Assembly (NCBI GenBank): GCA_024516035.1
Contig: CM044956.1
Coordinates: forward strand, 53,767,207-53,831,206
Origin: Bactericera cockerelli
Taxonomy: Eukaryota; Arthropoda; Insecta; Hemiptera; Triozidae
Direction: 5' to 3'
DNA: 64,000 bases
The notes below the pieces were generated by a model that saw nothing but the letters and a program-made list of their open reading frames with translations, ran no database searches and had not been told where the DNA came from. This document shows positions 30,438 through 41,721 of the stretch, one piece after another. The translations under genes and the position numbers were made by a program. Within the stretch, counting starts at the first letter, position 1. Every line of letters begins with the position of its first letter.

Positions 30438-32004
30438 AAAAAAAAAAAAAAATATTTTTTAAGAGCGGGACTTAAGGTCAGGTGACAGATGTGTACACGA
30501 TCGACGAGTTCTCAAATATATTATACTGCAAGGTAAGTTAGAGAAAGAGAGAATTGGAAAATACTAAAGGTATGGTCAGAGCTGAAATTATTCTCACTAC
30601 TAAAAGAGTAAGAGAGTGGAACGGAGACTCTATCTCTCCATAAAACTCATAAAAAACATCATCCTAATGGAAGACAGAGCTGAGAAACTGAATGAAAATC
30701 CCACACAACTTCAAAAGCTAAAAATTTACGAACTTTCTAGAAAAATTCACGTAGTTTTAGGAAGAGTTAGCAGAGCAAAAGATCAAGGGAGTAAGCGGGT
30801 GGAAGGAAGTTTAGTTTAAAACTTGTATTTTAAGAAGAATTTACATTGTTTTAATATCTCAGCTTAAGCTCAAGGCATTCGCACGTATATGACTGTGCTT
30901 ATATTTTCAACAAAACTTCCTCATCGCTTTCTAGAAAACTTCGCTCCACTTCTTCTATGCAGCTAGTGATATCATTGACCATGGTTTTAATTCTGGACTC
31001 ACTAGTTCGATCCCAGTTCTACCCTTCTTGTTTTGCTTGACATGGAGTTGAAACCATAGTAAATTTAGAAAATATAGTTCTAAAAATTAAAATATGTTAA
31101 AGAATGCTACTTAGACAGTAATTCTTTTTTTATATTGATTTTTATCGAGTGGAGTACTCCGCCACGCCAAGTTAATTTATATTTTAGGAAGTCAATCTTA
31201 AGAATTCAATAATCATGCAAATTTGGAAGTAAAAATTTGCTTTAATTTGACTGGACTTGAACCCACCTTCTCTCAACCAGTTTCTCCAGTGTCATAACAC
31301 CACCGAGGAGTGATATCAAACAGCTCAACCTGTGTCATCTTCCAAAATTCAATTTTCTTTTAATCATTATTAATGTGCGACGTGACACATTGGAGCGGGC
31401 ATTAAAAATACATTTGGAATGTTAATCAAGTAATGTCGTTGTGTAACGGTAAGGTAGCACGATAAGCCCTATCTTCATTAGAATATCACTAGCCCTGTGG
31501 CTCCCAGATAGCACAGAGCGAAAACATGAAGAAAAACATTCTCTTGTAGTATTCATTCATTTTTCATTTACTAACAGAATGCTTTGAGACATATGCGATG
31601 TTAGTATCAGAGAAAGAAGCAGAAAATAAACTGCGTAAAATAAAGAAATAATAACCAACGAAACTTTAAGATAAAATTGACCTAATTAGGTACATTTTAG
31701 AGAGACGACGCGCCACATAAAGAACAAAAAAAGAGGTTAGCATAATGAATAACATTGCCACAGTTAATCACAAGAATAACATTGCAATTTTAAAAACAAA
31801 CAGTAAAATTTGTTATGCTGATTCAAAGTATGAACCTCTTATCTCTTATCTTATCTATATCTATTTCGTTGTTCATAGTAGATAATAAATACATACAGGG
31901 TTACAGGTAATAAACAGAATAATTGGCTATTCAGAGTGTTCAGTCTTCACGACTCTCAAAAAGTTAGAGGAGCAGTTCACCTACAGAGAAACTAGATGCT
32001 CATT
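30438..32004. other. Non-coding stretch, no gene recognised
   Basis: An A-run directly follows the palindrome. 30970-31030 has a weak tRNA-like box B (TTCGATCCCAG), perhaps an old SINE head. 31437-31465 has GTGTAACGGTAAGGTAGC, also box-A-like. Neither could be placed in a family with confidence. Confidence 0.4.
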
Positions 32005-32335
32005 AAATCGGAGCAATTGGAAACTGTCCTAACTGTCCTATACATCAATGTTGATATTATTGATCTCCTTCACCTACATTAATTTCTTTGAACTGATAAC
32101 ATTGCTGGACGAGTTATTACCAAGGAACACAAAAACTGTTCAATACATTTCTACAAGACTTAAATTAGAGCAATAATTGGCATCTGTTGTATACATCATT
32201 GTTAATCTCTTTCACCTATAACATTTATTTTACTTACATCACTTCTTTCGAAATTGAACTAATAAAATTTCTAGACGAATTATTTCCAAGGAACACAAGG
32301 GCTGAACAAGACATTTCTGCAAGTCACTATCCATT
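32005..32335. repeat. Degenerate direct duplication, unit about 165 bp
   Basis: Two successive segments share in order: AGAGCAAT or GGAGCAATTGG, ATACATCAATGTT-like, TCACCTA, GAACTRATAA, CTRGACGARTTAT, CCAAGGAACACA and CATTTCTRCAAG. The units start near 32008 and 32170. Diverged, so old. No known family. Confidence 0.55.
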
Positions 32336-32682
32336 TCCTCAACCCCTATACCCCCTGAACTAATGCAAGTCCCCGTTGATCCCCATTCCTAACGCACTGG
32401 TGCACCCACAGCACTGACTAATTTGTCTGAGCTCGTATCTGACTTGATATCATGAAGGAGATTGGGGTAAGTCTTAACTTGTGAGAATGCTGAGTCATCT
32501 AATAGTCACTCTAATGTGGAATATTAAATAGGTGGGTATTTTCTAGTTCTCCTCAGATATAGGATTCGTAATGTGGGTAGCTGATAGACTGACACTAGGG
32601 TTAAGCACCCATTCGTCAGTCACAAATAAAATCTTTTCAATTCTTAATTTATTTAAGGCATATTGATTGTTGATCTCATGAC

Positions 32683-32844
32683 TAGACTAGAACCTGGATA
32701 TAAGAGAACTTGAGGAACCGGAAATTTTTTCTCTTATATCCAGGTTTCTCTTAGAAAGAGGTTATTTTCCCTTGTAGAGGGGCAAATTGGATCATAAAAT
32801 CGTTCTTTAGATCGAGGTTTCTCTTACATCAAGGTTCGACTGTA
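32683..32844. repeat. MITE M2, third copy
   Basis: Left end CTAGAACCTGGATATAAGAG and right end CTTACATCAAGGTTCGACTGTA (read inward) form TIRs equivalent to those at 23427-23588. The interior TTTCTCTTATATCCAGGTTT, followed by CTCTTAGAAAGAG, is M2-like. Confidence 0.65.
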
Positions 32845-35038
32845 TTTGGTATGTACCTATACCTACATTTTTTCAAATCTACTGTTTTTTAAATGCTTTT
32901 CTGATAGGTAAGAATAATGAGTGTCGAAGTGATCTCTTATAATGTTTGATGCTTTTTCATTTTATTTTTCAGGCTGAAGCAAAGTCCATTAACTACACCC
33001 AAAAGGCTTCAGCAAGAAAGGTTTAAATAAGTACCAACATACGGTATCTCTTATCTCCATGCCTACATCCTTCCAGTGTTTTATCCCTAGTTAAGAAGAC
33101 AATAATATTGTTTTAAGAGCTCGGCTTACATTCCTCTGTTTTACATAAGCACTCTTTGAATTACCTTTTTTAGCCCGAGAATAAACGTGTGCAGAGAGAG
33201 ATAGCTGGAGGAGGTGGCGTTGTAAATCTTCTAAATGTACCTACCTTTGCTTTTACATAACTTAACAGACTTGGTCTGTATTTGATATGTTTTTCGCTAT
33301 TTCTTTTCTCTTTTTGGCACAGAACAACATTTTATTCCCCATGCGGGGGTAAAAATCTGAATTCTCCCATCGTCTCCCCTGGCTCGAGGTATGTTAGTGT
33401 GTGTCTGTAAGTTTATAAATTAGGGATGATAGAAACTCTTCTTCTTCTCTCTCTTCTAAACTACTCTCTATAAAATTTATTGAACGCTTTCTTTAGCTGC
33501 TCCTTCATTTCCATCTCTCTTTCTCTTCTACAGTGCTCCTTCTTCTTCTTCTGTTTCCTGCTCTGTCTATTTTTTTCTGACATTTGGTAGTTTGCCCAAA
33601 CTTGTGGGTAGTCTAGAGATGTTGGAACAAAGGCCTGTTTTGTCTCGAGTTCGGAGTGTCTCCATTGACTCTTGGACCATAAATATCAAGGGCTATAGAA
33701 GATTGTTTGAAAGGAAGCAAAAATTACGAGTCTTCAAGAACTACAAAATATCCATTCGAATGTGAAAATAAGGGAACTAAAAAAGAAAGACATCATGCTT
33801 CTAAAAACATCCGAAATATTGGGATATTCATAATGTTTGTTTCTTTTTTCCGGGTTCAAAAAAGTAAGTAGAGCTTTGTTTAGACTGTCAGGGTAGAACA
33901 GACGTTTAAAGCACCTCTTCAATTACTTCAACATTATTAAAATTTGACATGTAAAAAACAAATAATTATGCTACAAAACAAATACAGCAAACTCCGTTGA
34001 CTTTTGTGTTTACGATGGTAACCTAAACCATAAAATTATCTTCTTTTAAATAGATTCTGAATTTTTTAGTCAATAATGAAAACAAAGGCCTACAAGTAGC
34101 TGAGGGGCTTTTATAGCAAACACATTTTCTGTCAGTAAGAATCATTGCTTGAAGTAATGTTATTTTTCTGTTCCAATTGTGGTCAGCTATTAGAAGAAAA
34201 GGTTGGTTTTTTTTTAGTAAGTAGAAATCCCACACTCCAGGCAAGGATGAATTGAACTTGGGTGTCTTTAAAAGATTTTTTCCTGCCTTAAACAAAAAAG
34301 TAAGAATTAACTTGAATTTCCCATTTTTACTTATTTCAAATATGCTCAAGGATATCAGAATCGAATATGTCAATCTCCAGCCAGATTTACGGAAGCCGTT
34401 CGTCGATGACCCTTAAGCCGCTGCTGAGGCAATATATTCCTCTCACACAATGAAAAAATATTACCTACACCCCTGCCCCATTGCTCCTCGAAAATATCCC
34501 TAACATCTTTTTCTTATGGGATGAAATTTGTTTATTCTCGTACTTTCTCCTTAACATAATACTTTGTATTCGAAAATATTCCAAATTTTGTATTCAATAT
34601 TTTCATTCTTTTTTTTTTTTTTTTTTTCTCCGAAATTTTCCTGTGCAAGATACATTACGTCTTATTTTATCTTTCATACTTCTTCTTTAACTTCTTACTC
34701 TTTCCTTTCATTCTTTTTATCAACCCATTCTTGGGATCCTTTAGTATCAGAAAATTGCACTCATGTGCTTAACGTCCACATTCATAAATGTACATTATCT
34801 TGAAGAGTAAATAAATTTCCTGCGGAACACTTTAAATCATTTAAATTTCTCTTAGATAGAATTTTTTTTAATTTGATTTTTAGGGAAAAAAAAATATTTT
34901 GGACGAACACTAGCGTGTTCATTTTTTATTGATGGATATATTTGTTCATAAGTATCAGATGAGAATAAAAATACTAATAATAACTGTTATCCCCCTCCCT
35001 GGTATTTATAAATGTAATATAAAAAATCCGTGAATTAT
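32845..35038. other. Non-coding stretch with one dispersed repeat
   Basis: 34217-34312 matches the repeat at 3895-3985 (AGAAATCCCACACTCCAGG through GTCTTTAAAAGATTTTTTCC). A T-run lies at 34610-34627. Short frames lack domains. No gene recognised. Confidence 0.45.
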
Positions 35039-35047
35039 GGAATGAAG
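35039..35047. repeat. Target-site duplication, left copy (family B I-like element)
   Basis: GGAATGAAG lies directly before the T-run that is the complement of the poly(A) tail. The same 9 bases are at 41951-41959 beyond the 5' end. Confidence 0.85.
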
Positions 35048-35130
35048 TTTTTTTTTTTTTTTTTTTTTTTTTCAATTGAGGCGCTTTAACCTGTTTTTTG
35101 CAGGTCGTTCGCGCCGGTTCCGCTAAAATT

Positions 35131-36006
35131 TCATATTAAGTGGAGTAATTTAAGTCTGTCAAGGTATTCGAACAGTGCCTGGACTCCGTCCATGTTATCA
35201 TCAAGAGCAGGTGGGCAGGGGAGGGTCGTGCGGATATGGTTGTGGCGGGGGCATGTTAGGATGTGATTAACGGACATACGTTCGCCACACTGACAAATTG
35301 GTGGGTCAGTTCTCGTGAACAAATAGCTATGGGTGATACGAGTATGTCCTATTCTCATTCGGGTAAGTATAATTTCCTGTGTTCTATTTTTTAGATTGCT
35401 GGTTGACCACTTGTTGACTGTCGGTTTTAAGGATTTCAGTTTATTGGAATTACTTGTATTGGTCCATTGATTCTGCCACGCAGTTTTAAGCCTGGAACTA
35501 ATTATAGGTTTAAGGTCTTCGGGAGTGCATAATTTTAGTGTAGATGTTCTGTCTGGATTTTTAGCTGCTTCATCCACTTGTTCGTTACCTCTGATCCCGC
35601 AATGGGACGGGCACCACATGAGCGTTATTTTCTTATTGGACGAAGTCAACTGAGACCAGGTAGCATATGTTTTACTAACTAAAGGATTAGCAAAGTTGAT
35701 ATTAGTAAGGGCAAGAAGGGCACTTTTAGAGTCAGAGACAATGAGTATTCTCGATGAACTGTGGTTTCTTAGAGATTCAAGGCATTTAAGAATAGCGATA
35801 AGTTCAGTTGAGTAAACAGAGTTGATTTTGTTAAGACAAAATGACTTGACATTATTGTCAATACTGAAGCAACAACCTGTCGTGTCAGGGGATTTTGAAC
35901 CGTCTGTGTAGCAAATAGTGTGATCAGAATATTTGTTATTCAGGACATTAGCAAATTGACTCCGAAATACACTAGGATCAGTACAGTCTTTCCTTCCCTG
36001 GCCAAA
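35131..36006 (-). CDS. Family B ORF2, RNase H and C-terminal domain (displaced frame)
   Basis: This is the 3' part of ORF2 in a frame shifted by one from the RT part. The frame is open below 36007 (stop). RNase H motifs in order: CYTDGSK (Asp, about 35890-35912), YSTELIAI (Glu), VSDSKSALLAL (Asp) and WCPSHCGIRGNEQVDEAA (His/Asp). Then comes CQCGERMSVNHILTCPRH. The catalytic set is complete. RNase H removes the RNA strand of the RNA-DNA hybrid during reverse transcription. The methionine at 35649 is internal to the domain. Confidence 0.88.
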   Translation of the reverse strand, partial: FGQGRKDCTDPSVFRSQFANVLNNKYSDHTICYTDGSKSPDTTGCCFSIDNNVKSFCLNKINSVYSTELIAILKCLESLRNHSSSRILIVSDSKSALLALTNINFANPLVSKTYATWSQLTSSNKKITLMWCPSHCGIRGNEQVDEAAKNPDRTSTLKLCTPEDLKPIISSRLKTAWQNQWTNTSNSNKLKSLKPTVNKWSTSNLKNRTQEIILTRMRIGHTRITHSYLFTRTDPPICQCGERMSVNHILTCPRHNHIRTTLPCPPALDDNMDGVQALFEYLDRLKLLHLI

Positions 36007-38879
36007 CTAAGGTCAAGGGAGGGTGATCTGGATGACCAAGGAGGATTGACTCTGATATAAGGAACAATTTCACTGGAAGCTAGCAGATCATTGAAATCAA
36101 CTATGTCTTTAAAACGAAGACAAATAGGCTTAGGTTTATTTTTAGAGAAATTGAACCCAACCAAGTTTTGGTTGAACAGCACTTTATGAGTGGGGTTAAA
36201 GGGGGAAGCAGATACCTTAGCAACGTAGTTCAGCATGAGTTTCTCCCTCCTCAAGGTAAGTGAAGGAATACCTGAATCTACATAAAGGCTGACAACCGGA
36301 CTCGAACGAAGAGCACCGGTTGCCAAACGAATTGCCGAATGGTGAACAGTATTGAGTTTGTTGAGGAGGTGATCTTTAGCTGAACCGTAGATAAAGCTAC
36401 CATAGTCCAAAATAGGAAGAGTATACGACTGGTAAAATTTCAGGAGAACTTCACGGCGTACTCCATACTTTTTGTTACTAACCATTTTAAGTGCAGTAAG
36501 TGAATTAATGGCACGTCTTTTAACAAATTCAATGTGTTGAGACCAATTCATTTTGGAATCCCAAAATAAACCAAGGAATTTAGTGCTAGTAACAAATTTC
36601 AGGTTAATACCATTATAAGTCAGTGTAGGAAACGATGGTTTTCTAAGCCTATTGAAATCAATGCAAACTGATTTGCTAGGATCAGTAGAAAAGTTGATAC
36701 CATTATGAGTAGACCAATTATGGATATCGTTTAATGTACATTGAAAACGTTCAAGCATAAGACCAAAGTTCTTGTCGCGCGAAATTATAAGTAAGTCATC
36801 TATAAATAGTAAACTTTTAAGTGGTGGTCTGATGACATGGAAAATGTCATTCATAAACACGATAAACAGTAACGGACTCAAGGAGGATCCCTGGACTATA
36901 CCGTTATCAAGGGTGTATCTATCAGACAGTAGCCCGTTACATTTCACTAGTATATATCTATTATTAAGAAAGTTATAAAGATACTTCAACATATAACCAA
37001 CAATGCCAAAGTTCTGGAGAGTTGATATTATTTTCCACCTCCAAGTTACATCAAAGGCCTTTTGAATGTCAAGAAATGCGGCCAAAGTATGTTCCTTTCT
37101 AGCAAATCCTTTGGCTACTTCATTCTCGAGAATAGCAAGATTGTCAATAGTAGACCTCTTGAGCCGCCCTCCACTTTGAAACGGGTTAAGAAACGATTTT
37201 TTTTCCAATACCCAAAAAAGCCTTCTATTAACAATCTTTTCCAAGAGTTTGCCGCTGCAATTGAGTAGTGATATAGGTCTATAGCTTACTGGCAAGGTGC
37301 GCAATTTCCCTGGCTTTAAAATGGGGACTATTAAAGCCTCACCCCAATTTTTGGGTAGGAAACCAGAACGCCATATGGTATTAAAGAAGATTAAAAGTTT
37401 TTTTAGAGCTTCTAGAGGTAACTTTTTAATAAGTATAAAGGAAATGCCATCTGGTCCAGCGGCTTTAGAATTGCAAGTCGCGAGGGCAGAAGACATTTCA
37501 TCATAAGTAATAAGGCAGTTATAGTCTTCATTACAACCAGCGCCAGAAGCCAGGTCAAACTGAATTGAGGTATTCTCACAGGATTTTTTATGATTCAAAA
37601 ACTCGGCCGAGTAGTGAGAGTCTGACGAAACTGAAGAAAAATGTGAAGCTAATGTGTTGGCTATAGTTGATGAATCATGAATCAGCAGGTTATTGTTTGA
37701 AGGATCCTCCAAGGCATTAATGTGACGAGGAGAATATTTGCCACGTAATTTGTTCATTTTGTGAAACATTTCTCCTGACGTTGTGGATTGATCAATAGAT
37801 TGAACAAATTTATTCCAACTATTTGATCTTTTTTCTTTTATAGTTCTTCTGGAGATAGCTCTAGCCTTTTTGAATGCTACTTTATTATTTAGAGTAGGGT
37901 CACGCCTAGCTTTACGAAGACACTTTCTTCTCTCTTTGATGGCCTTTTTAACGTCGTCGTCCCACCAAGGGACAGGTAATTTATTAGGTGGAATTTTTTT
38001 AACAGGTATAGATACCTTGGCGGCACGGATGATGTTCGAATTGATGCTGGATAGTAAGTTGTCAATGTCTTCGGTAGAGCTAGGAATAAAATTATCAGTT
38101 ATGAAGTCGAAGTTGATATTTGTAGAAAATCGATGCCAGTTAGCTTTATCATAATTCCAAATCGTAGGATAGCTGGAATTCACAGCACAACTGGTAGGAA
38201 CAGGTAACTCGTGTATTAATAAAATCGGGAAATGATCCGAGAAACATAGATCATCAGTAATAGTCCAGGTGAGATCAAAGAACAATGAAGACGAGCATAG
38301 TGTCAGGTCAATTGCTGATTCTGTGCAGTATGAAAGGTTATAGTGAGTGTTCTGACCAGTGTTGAGTAAGTCCACGTCATTGTGATTAAGAATGAACCTC
38401 TCAACTTCTTTACCTTCGTTGGAGAGTGAGACGCTGCCCCATAACGGGTTGTGGGCATTAAAATCACCGAGAATAATGAACGGACCTACAAGCTGGTTTT
38501 TGATAATGGTAAGATCAGCCTCAGAGTAACGCACAGAATGTGTAGTGTTCGGAGTGTAAATATTGCAAATAGAAATATATTGGTTAAAGTGAGGAAATTT
38601 GACAAGAGCGGCTACACATTGTAGGTCTGTATTAATGGCTAACTCTTTAGAGTAACAAGAGTCATGTACATATATACAAACACCACCGCAAGCGATCATT
38701 CCGCCTGTGAAGTCGTGTCTATATAAATCATACCCCCGAAGGATAGGTTCTTTATTTGGAGATAAGTGTGTTTCTTGGATACAGATAACAAGTGGTGAGA
38801 ATTTTTTAATTAGACATTTAAGTTCTTGAAGGTGGGAAAACAAGCCATTGATATTCCACTGAATTAATAAATTTGTCAT
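35940..38879 (-). CDS. Family B ORF2: endonuclease and reverse transcriptase (frameshifted near its end)
   Basis: ATG at 38877-38879 starts MTNLLIQWNINGL, a normal start for an endonuclease-bearing ORF2. Endonuclease motifs: QWNINGL, CIQETHL, GGVCIYV, IYTPN, ILGDFNAHN, AIDLTL, SDHFPIL. RT motifs: RPISLLNCSGKLLEKI, FLDIQKAFD (catalytic Asp near residue 604), NGIVQGSSLSPLLF and FIDD (Asp near 694-695, Ile replacing the usual Ala). The frame runs to 979 residues, but after LSLAREGK the last dozen or so are out of frame. One base seems to be missing in the T-run 35989-35991 (an A-run on the coding strand). Family A, which is colinear here, reads straight through into RNase H, supporting a single-base deletion rather than separate genes. 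Confidence 0.9.
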   Translation of the reverse strand: MTNLLIQWNINGLFSHLQELKCLIKKFSPLVICIQETHLSPNKEPILRGYDLYRHDFTGGMIACGGVCIYVHDSCYSKELAINTDLQCVAALVKFPHFNQYISICNIYTPNTTHSVRYSEADLTIIKNQLVGPFIILGDFNAHNPLWGSVSLSNEGKEVERFILNHNDVDLLNTGQNTHYNLSYCTESAIDLTLCSSSLFFDLTWTITDDLCFSDHFPILLIHELPVPTSCAVNSSYPTIWNYDKANWHRFSTNINFDFITDNFIPSSTEDIDNLLSSINSNIIRAAKVSIPVKKIPPNKLPVPWWDDDVKKAIKERRKCLRKARRDPTLNNKVAFKKARAISRRTIKEKRSNSWNKFVQSIDQSTTSGEMFHKMNKLRGKYSPRHINALEDPSNNNLLIHDSSTIANTLASHFSSVSSDSHYSAEFLNHKKSCENTSIQFDLASGAGCNEDYNCLITYDEMSSALATCNSKAAGPDGISFILIKKLPLEALKKLLIFFNTIWRSGFLPKNWGEALIVPILKPGKLRTLPVSYRPISLLNCSGKLLEKIVNRRLFWVLEKKSFLNPFQSGGRLKRSTIDNLAILENEVAKGFARKEHTLAAFLDIQKAFDVTWRWKIISTLQNFGIVGYMLKYLYNFLNNRYILVKCNGLLSDRYTLDNGIVQGSSLSPLLFIVFMNDIFHVIRPPLKSLLFIDDLLIISRDKNFGLMLERFQCTLNDIHNWSTHNGINFSTDPSKSVCIDFNRLRKPSFPTLTYNGINLKFVTSTKFLGLFWDSKMNWSQHIEFVKRRAINSLTALKMVSNKKYGVRREVLLKFYQSYTLPILDYGSFIYGSAKDHLLNKLNTVHHSAIRLATGALRSSPVVSLYVDSGIPSLTLRREKLMLNYVAKVSASPFNPTHKVLFNQNLVGFNFSKNKPKPICLRFKDIVDFNDLLASSEIVPYIRVNPPWSSRSPSLDLSLAREGKTVLILVYFGVNLLMS

Positions 38880-39907
38880 TACCTATCACAAAGTAGACAA
38901 AATTAAATATCTATGAGTATAGTTGACACAAAAATTGTAATAATAAAAAAAAAGTAAAATAAAACATACTTCCTTAAAATTAATTATTTATGGAAAACAT
39001 TATACATCTTCACATCACACAGAAGCACACAGCAAGAGTATCAGTTTGGTCCAGAAGGTTACGGCATTGGCATAATTTTGAGGCAGAGAGTCGAAACGTG
39101 GGGCTGCAACCATTTACATAGCTATGTGGATGTAAGTGTAGGATGATACAAAGATCCAGCCTTTGGGGTGGGTTGGGTTGGATAGGTATTATAGCCATAC
39201 ATGGCTTGGTGATGTTAAGGCAATGACTAGTCGTCGATCCGCCCATATATAAATTTTGAAGTTGTTGCATTTGGTAAGACATGGAGGAATAATTGGTATA
39301 TTGCTTAACTTGATAATGTCTTGGGGAAGTTTTGTCTTTGACCTTTTATAAATTGTAGGAATATAGATGTGAATTTTCACCTATAGTGATATTCTTGTAG
39401 TCATTGTGATAACTCAGAAGGCTTGTAGCAGGTGAAGAATGTAGATTATTTTAAAGGAAAGTTTGGGTATTATACATAGGGTCAGATGATGGTATGCAGC
39501 GTAGAGAATATTATGTTGAAGGTTAATTTGGAACTGCAACTTCATTGGGACATCTCTTTGATAGTTGGTTTTCTTGACTGTTACGGGAATCTACTCTGCA
39601 GTGTGAAGCATCATTATACAAAATATACAAGAGATTTTTTTTTATATTATTTTTTTTCATATGGGTATATTTTTTTCCATTTTTTTATATTTTTTTTTAT
39701 TTTTTGGTTTTTTTTTTATTTTTTTGTTTTTTGTTTGTTTTTTTTTTTATTTTTTTTATTCTTTTTGTTTTTTTTTTTTTTTAATAAGGAAGTATGTTTA
39801 AAAGTATTTAAGCATACGAGGTTAGGAGGTGTAATAATGAGAAGGACAAAAAAAGGGGTGGGAAAAATAGAGAGAAAAAAAGGAAAAGAAAAAAGAATCA
39901 ATTGGGT
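38880..39907 (-). other. Long A-rich ORF1-ORF2 spacer of the family B element
   Basis: About 1 kb separates ORF1 and ORF2, much longer than usual for this group. It holds a 145-nt T-rich run on plus (39638-39783). ACCTATCACAAAGT at 38881-38894 is the exact reverse complement of 39911-39924 (the ORF1 end). AAACATACTTCCTTA at 38962-38976 is the reverse complement of 39785-39799. These inverted repeats hint that the spacer was acquired or rearranged. No ORF in it is convincing. Confidence 0.7.
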
Positions 39908-41353
39908 TTAACTTTGTGATAGGTCCTCAGAGATCGAATCAGATCTTGAGAGACCAATAAGACTTTTTTTCAAGTTTTTTAATCGATTAATAATTTGTTT
40001 ATTAATACCGGTTATCTCACTCGATAAGATACTAGAAACGACTGATGTTACCATGTTCAAATCCATACCGTATTTCTCAGAAATAATTTCTGTTTTTTTG
40101 TGGGAACTTTTAAGATCTTGTAAAAGATTAATGAAAACCAAACCGTCCATTGAGGGTTCAATCTTACCAATGACCGGGATCAAACACTCTAGCTCAGTTT
40201 TCTGTAGTATGCAAGCCTTTTTATCGCCCTTGGCTGGTGGAGGGGACTGAGTGTGTTGACGTTTAGTACCTTTGTCCTGGGCGGTCTCAGTGATCATAGC
40301 AGTGTCTACTGTGTTCTGGGGAACATCAGTGGGGAGGTCTTTGGTATCCTTGGGGGTCTCGAGATCAGAGGGGAGTTTTTCATCAGTTAATGTTTTAGTT
40401 GCGTCTTTATCAGATGATTCTACAACTACTGTATTATTCTCAATAAGCGATCCCTCAGACGTAAGCTGACTGAAAAGATTGTCAACGCTTGGCGGGGTAG
40501 AAGGTGCACTAGGTGTGACAGAATCAACTAGAAGGGGAGGTACAGCAGTAGTCGTAGTTTTACTCGCAAAGACTGGCAGGAAAGTGCTGATCAATGTATC
40601 GTCATTTCTTGCTAATAGAGTTGGAGGAGAGGATGAAGAAATAGTTTCTATACGCGTAACACGATCATGAACAGAAATATTGTTGACAGGGCATTTATTC
40701 TTTAGATGGCCTTCAGCGTTGCATTTGAAACATTTCACTCTGTCAATGACAACAAATATTTTGTAGTTAATGTTGTCATAGAAGAGGTTGAAAAAGGCCG
40801 GTAAGTCATCGATCAATTCAACTTGAACGGTTCTTCGGAATCCGATAAGGTGACCAAATCGCTCATTACGCGATCCAAGGTTGACGAATTTCATTTGAGA
40901 TATAACTTTTGTGTATTTCGAGATTTCTTGAATCAATAAAGAGTCTGGGATGTTAGGTTCCACATTGCACAAGAAAATTTTATGTCCGTCTTCAAAAAGT
41001 TTTTTTACAATGAAAGGTTTAGAATCAATCACTATTTGAGGGTGGTTCTCGTAAAGCTTGGTAACCTCAGTTTCACTTTTCAAATATATTTTCACTAGAT
41101 CGTTATTTTTACCTGCAAATATCATATTTTCATCACCTACAATATCTCCTACAGCACTTAAGTACTTATCCATGACGATATCAGGGTCGAATGGTAATGA
41201 AAAACCACACTTTATAGATAGGTATAAGCTATCAATCTTAGGAGCCACGGGTGGTCTACTAAAGTTTCGATTAAAACCAGCCCGATAGGCAAAGGATATA
41301 TGTTGAGAATTAGGTAAATTATTTTTCAGAGTACTAGAATATGAAAATGCCAT
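39908..41353 (-). CDS. Family B ORF1: gag-like nucleic-acid-binding protein with CCHC knuckle
   Basis: ATG at 41351-41353 gives 481 residues (MAFSYSSTLKNN...). Eight more codons are open upstream but lack an ATG. The N-terminal half (about 40-220) has the mixed alpha/beta pattern of the RRM-like core found in many ORF1 proteins (for example VKIYLKSETEV, KIFLCNVEPNIPDSLLIQEI). One zinc knuckle CFKCNAEGHLKNKCP follows. The C-terminal half is Thr/Ser/Pro-rich and ends with a helical, charged segment. Such proteins coat the element RNA and form ribonucleoprotein particles. The frame is intact; its last codons overlap the inverted repeat at 39911-39924. Confidence 0.88.
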   Translation of the reverse strand: MAFSYSSTLKNNLPNSQHISFAYRAGFNRNFSRPPVAPKIDSLYLSIKCGFSLPFDPDIVMDKYLSAVGDIVGDENMIFAGKNNDLVKIYLKSETEVTKLYENHPQIVIDSKPFIVKKLFEDGHKIFLCNVEPNIPDSLLIQEISKYTKVISQMKFVNLGSRNERFGHLIGFRRTVQVELIDDLPAFFNLFYDNINYKIFVVIDRVKCFKCNAEGHLKNKCPVNNISVHDRVTRIETISSSSPPTLLARNDDTLISTFLPVFASKTTTTAVPPLLVDSVTPSAPSTPPSVDNLFSQLTSEGSLIENNTVVVESSDKDATKTLTDEKLPSDLETPKDTKDLPTDVPQNTVDTAMITETAQDKGTKRQHTQSPPPAKGDKKACILQKTELECLIPVIGKIEPSMDGLVFINLLQDLKSSHKKTEIISEKYGMDLNMVTSVVSSILSSEITGINKQIINRLKNLKKSLIGLSRSDSISEDLSQS

Positions 41354-41707
41354 CGTGTTTAATAGGTAAAGGAGCAACTAAAGAAGTAAAGGTAAGAATT
41401 AAAGATTTCAAAGGGTAAAGGGTTCAAAACTGAGGTAAAAGTGAAACACTTAAGTCACTTAAATACACTCACCAGATAAACACTGAGTAAATGAACCCAG
41501 TGAAATAACATAAACAAACACAATTTGAACTTTCATGATACTGGTGGAAGGTAATGCAATAATTTTTAAACCAGCTGATTAAATTAAGTCGTTACTAATA
41601 GTAACCAAATAACAATGTTGGTACGAAAGGTCGGATAAAGGAAAATGAGAAATATAGTTAAGATGGATAAATAAAGGATACAGATATAGCTCAGTAGCTA
41701 ACAATTC

Positions 41708-41721
41708 GTTGCCATGGCAAC
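41708..41721. promoter_or_regulatory. X-box (RFX-type) palindrome in the family B 5' region
   Basis: GTTGCCATGGCAAC, within the perfect 20-bp palindrome 41705-41724. It matches the symmetrical X-box consensus bound by RFX transcription factors. It lies about 230 nt inside the element from its 5' end and about 355 nt before the ORF1 ATG, a plausible internal promoter position. Binding is not shown by sequence alone. Confidence 0.6.

Noticed and set aside
28887..30438. Two similar small proteins, one on each strand
   Set aside because: They are the same DNA read in the two arms of the palindrome, spanning repeat units and terminal motifs.
35940..36006. Programmed frameshift between RT and RNase H in family B
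   Set aside because: No canonical slippery heptamer in register; family A is continuous at the same position; a one-base loss in a homopolymer explains the data more simply.
36772..38154. Plus-strand frames opposite the family B ORF2
   Set aside because: Antisense shadows of a clearly recognised RT gene; same for the plus frames at 40053-41288 opposite ORF1 and the minus frames at 16220-16887 opposite the CR1-like ORF2.
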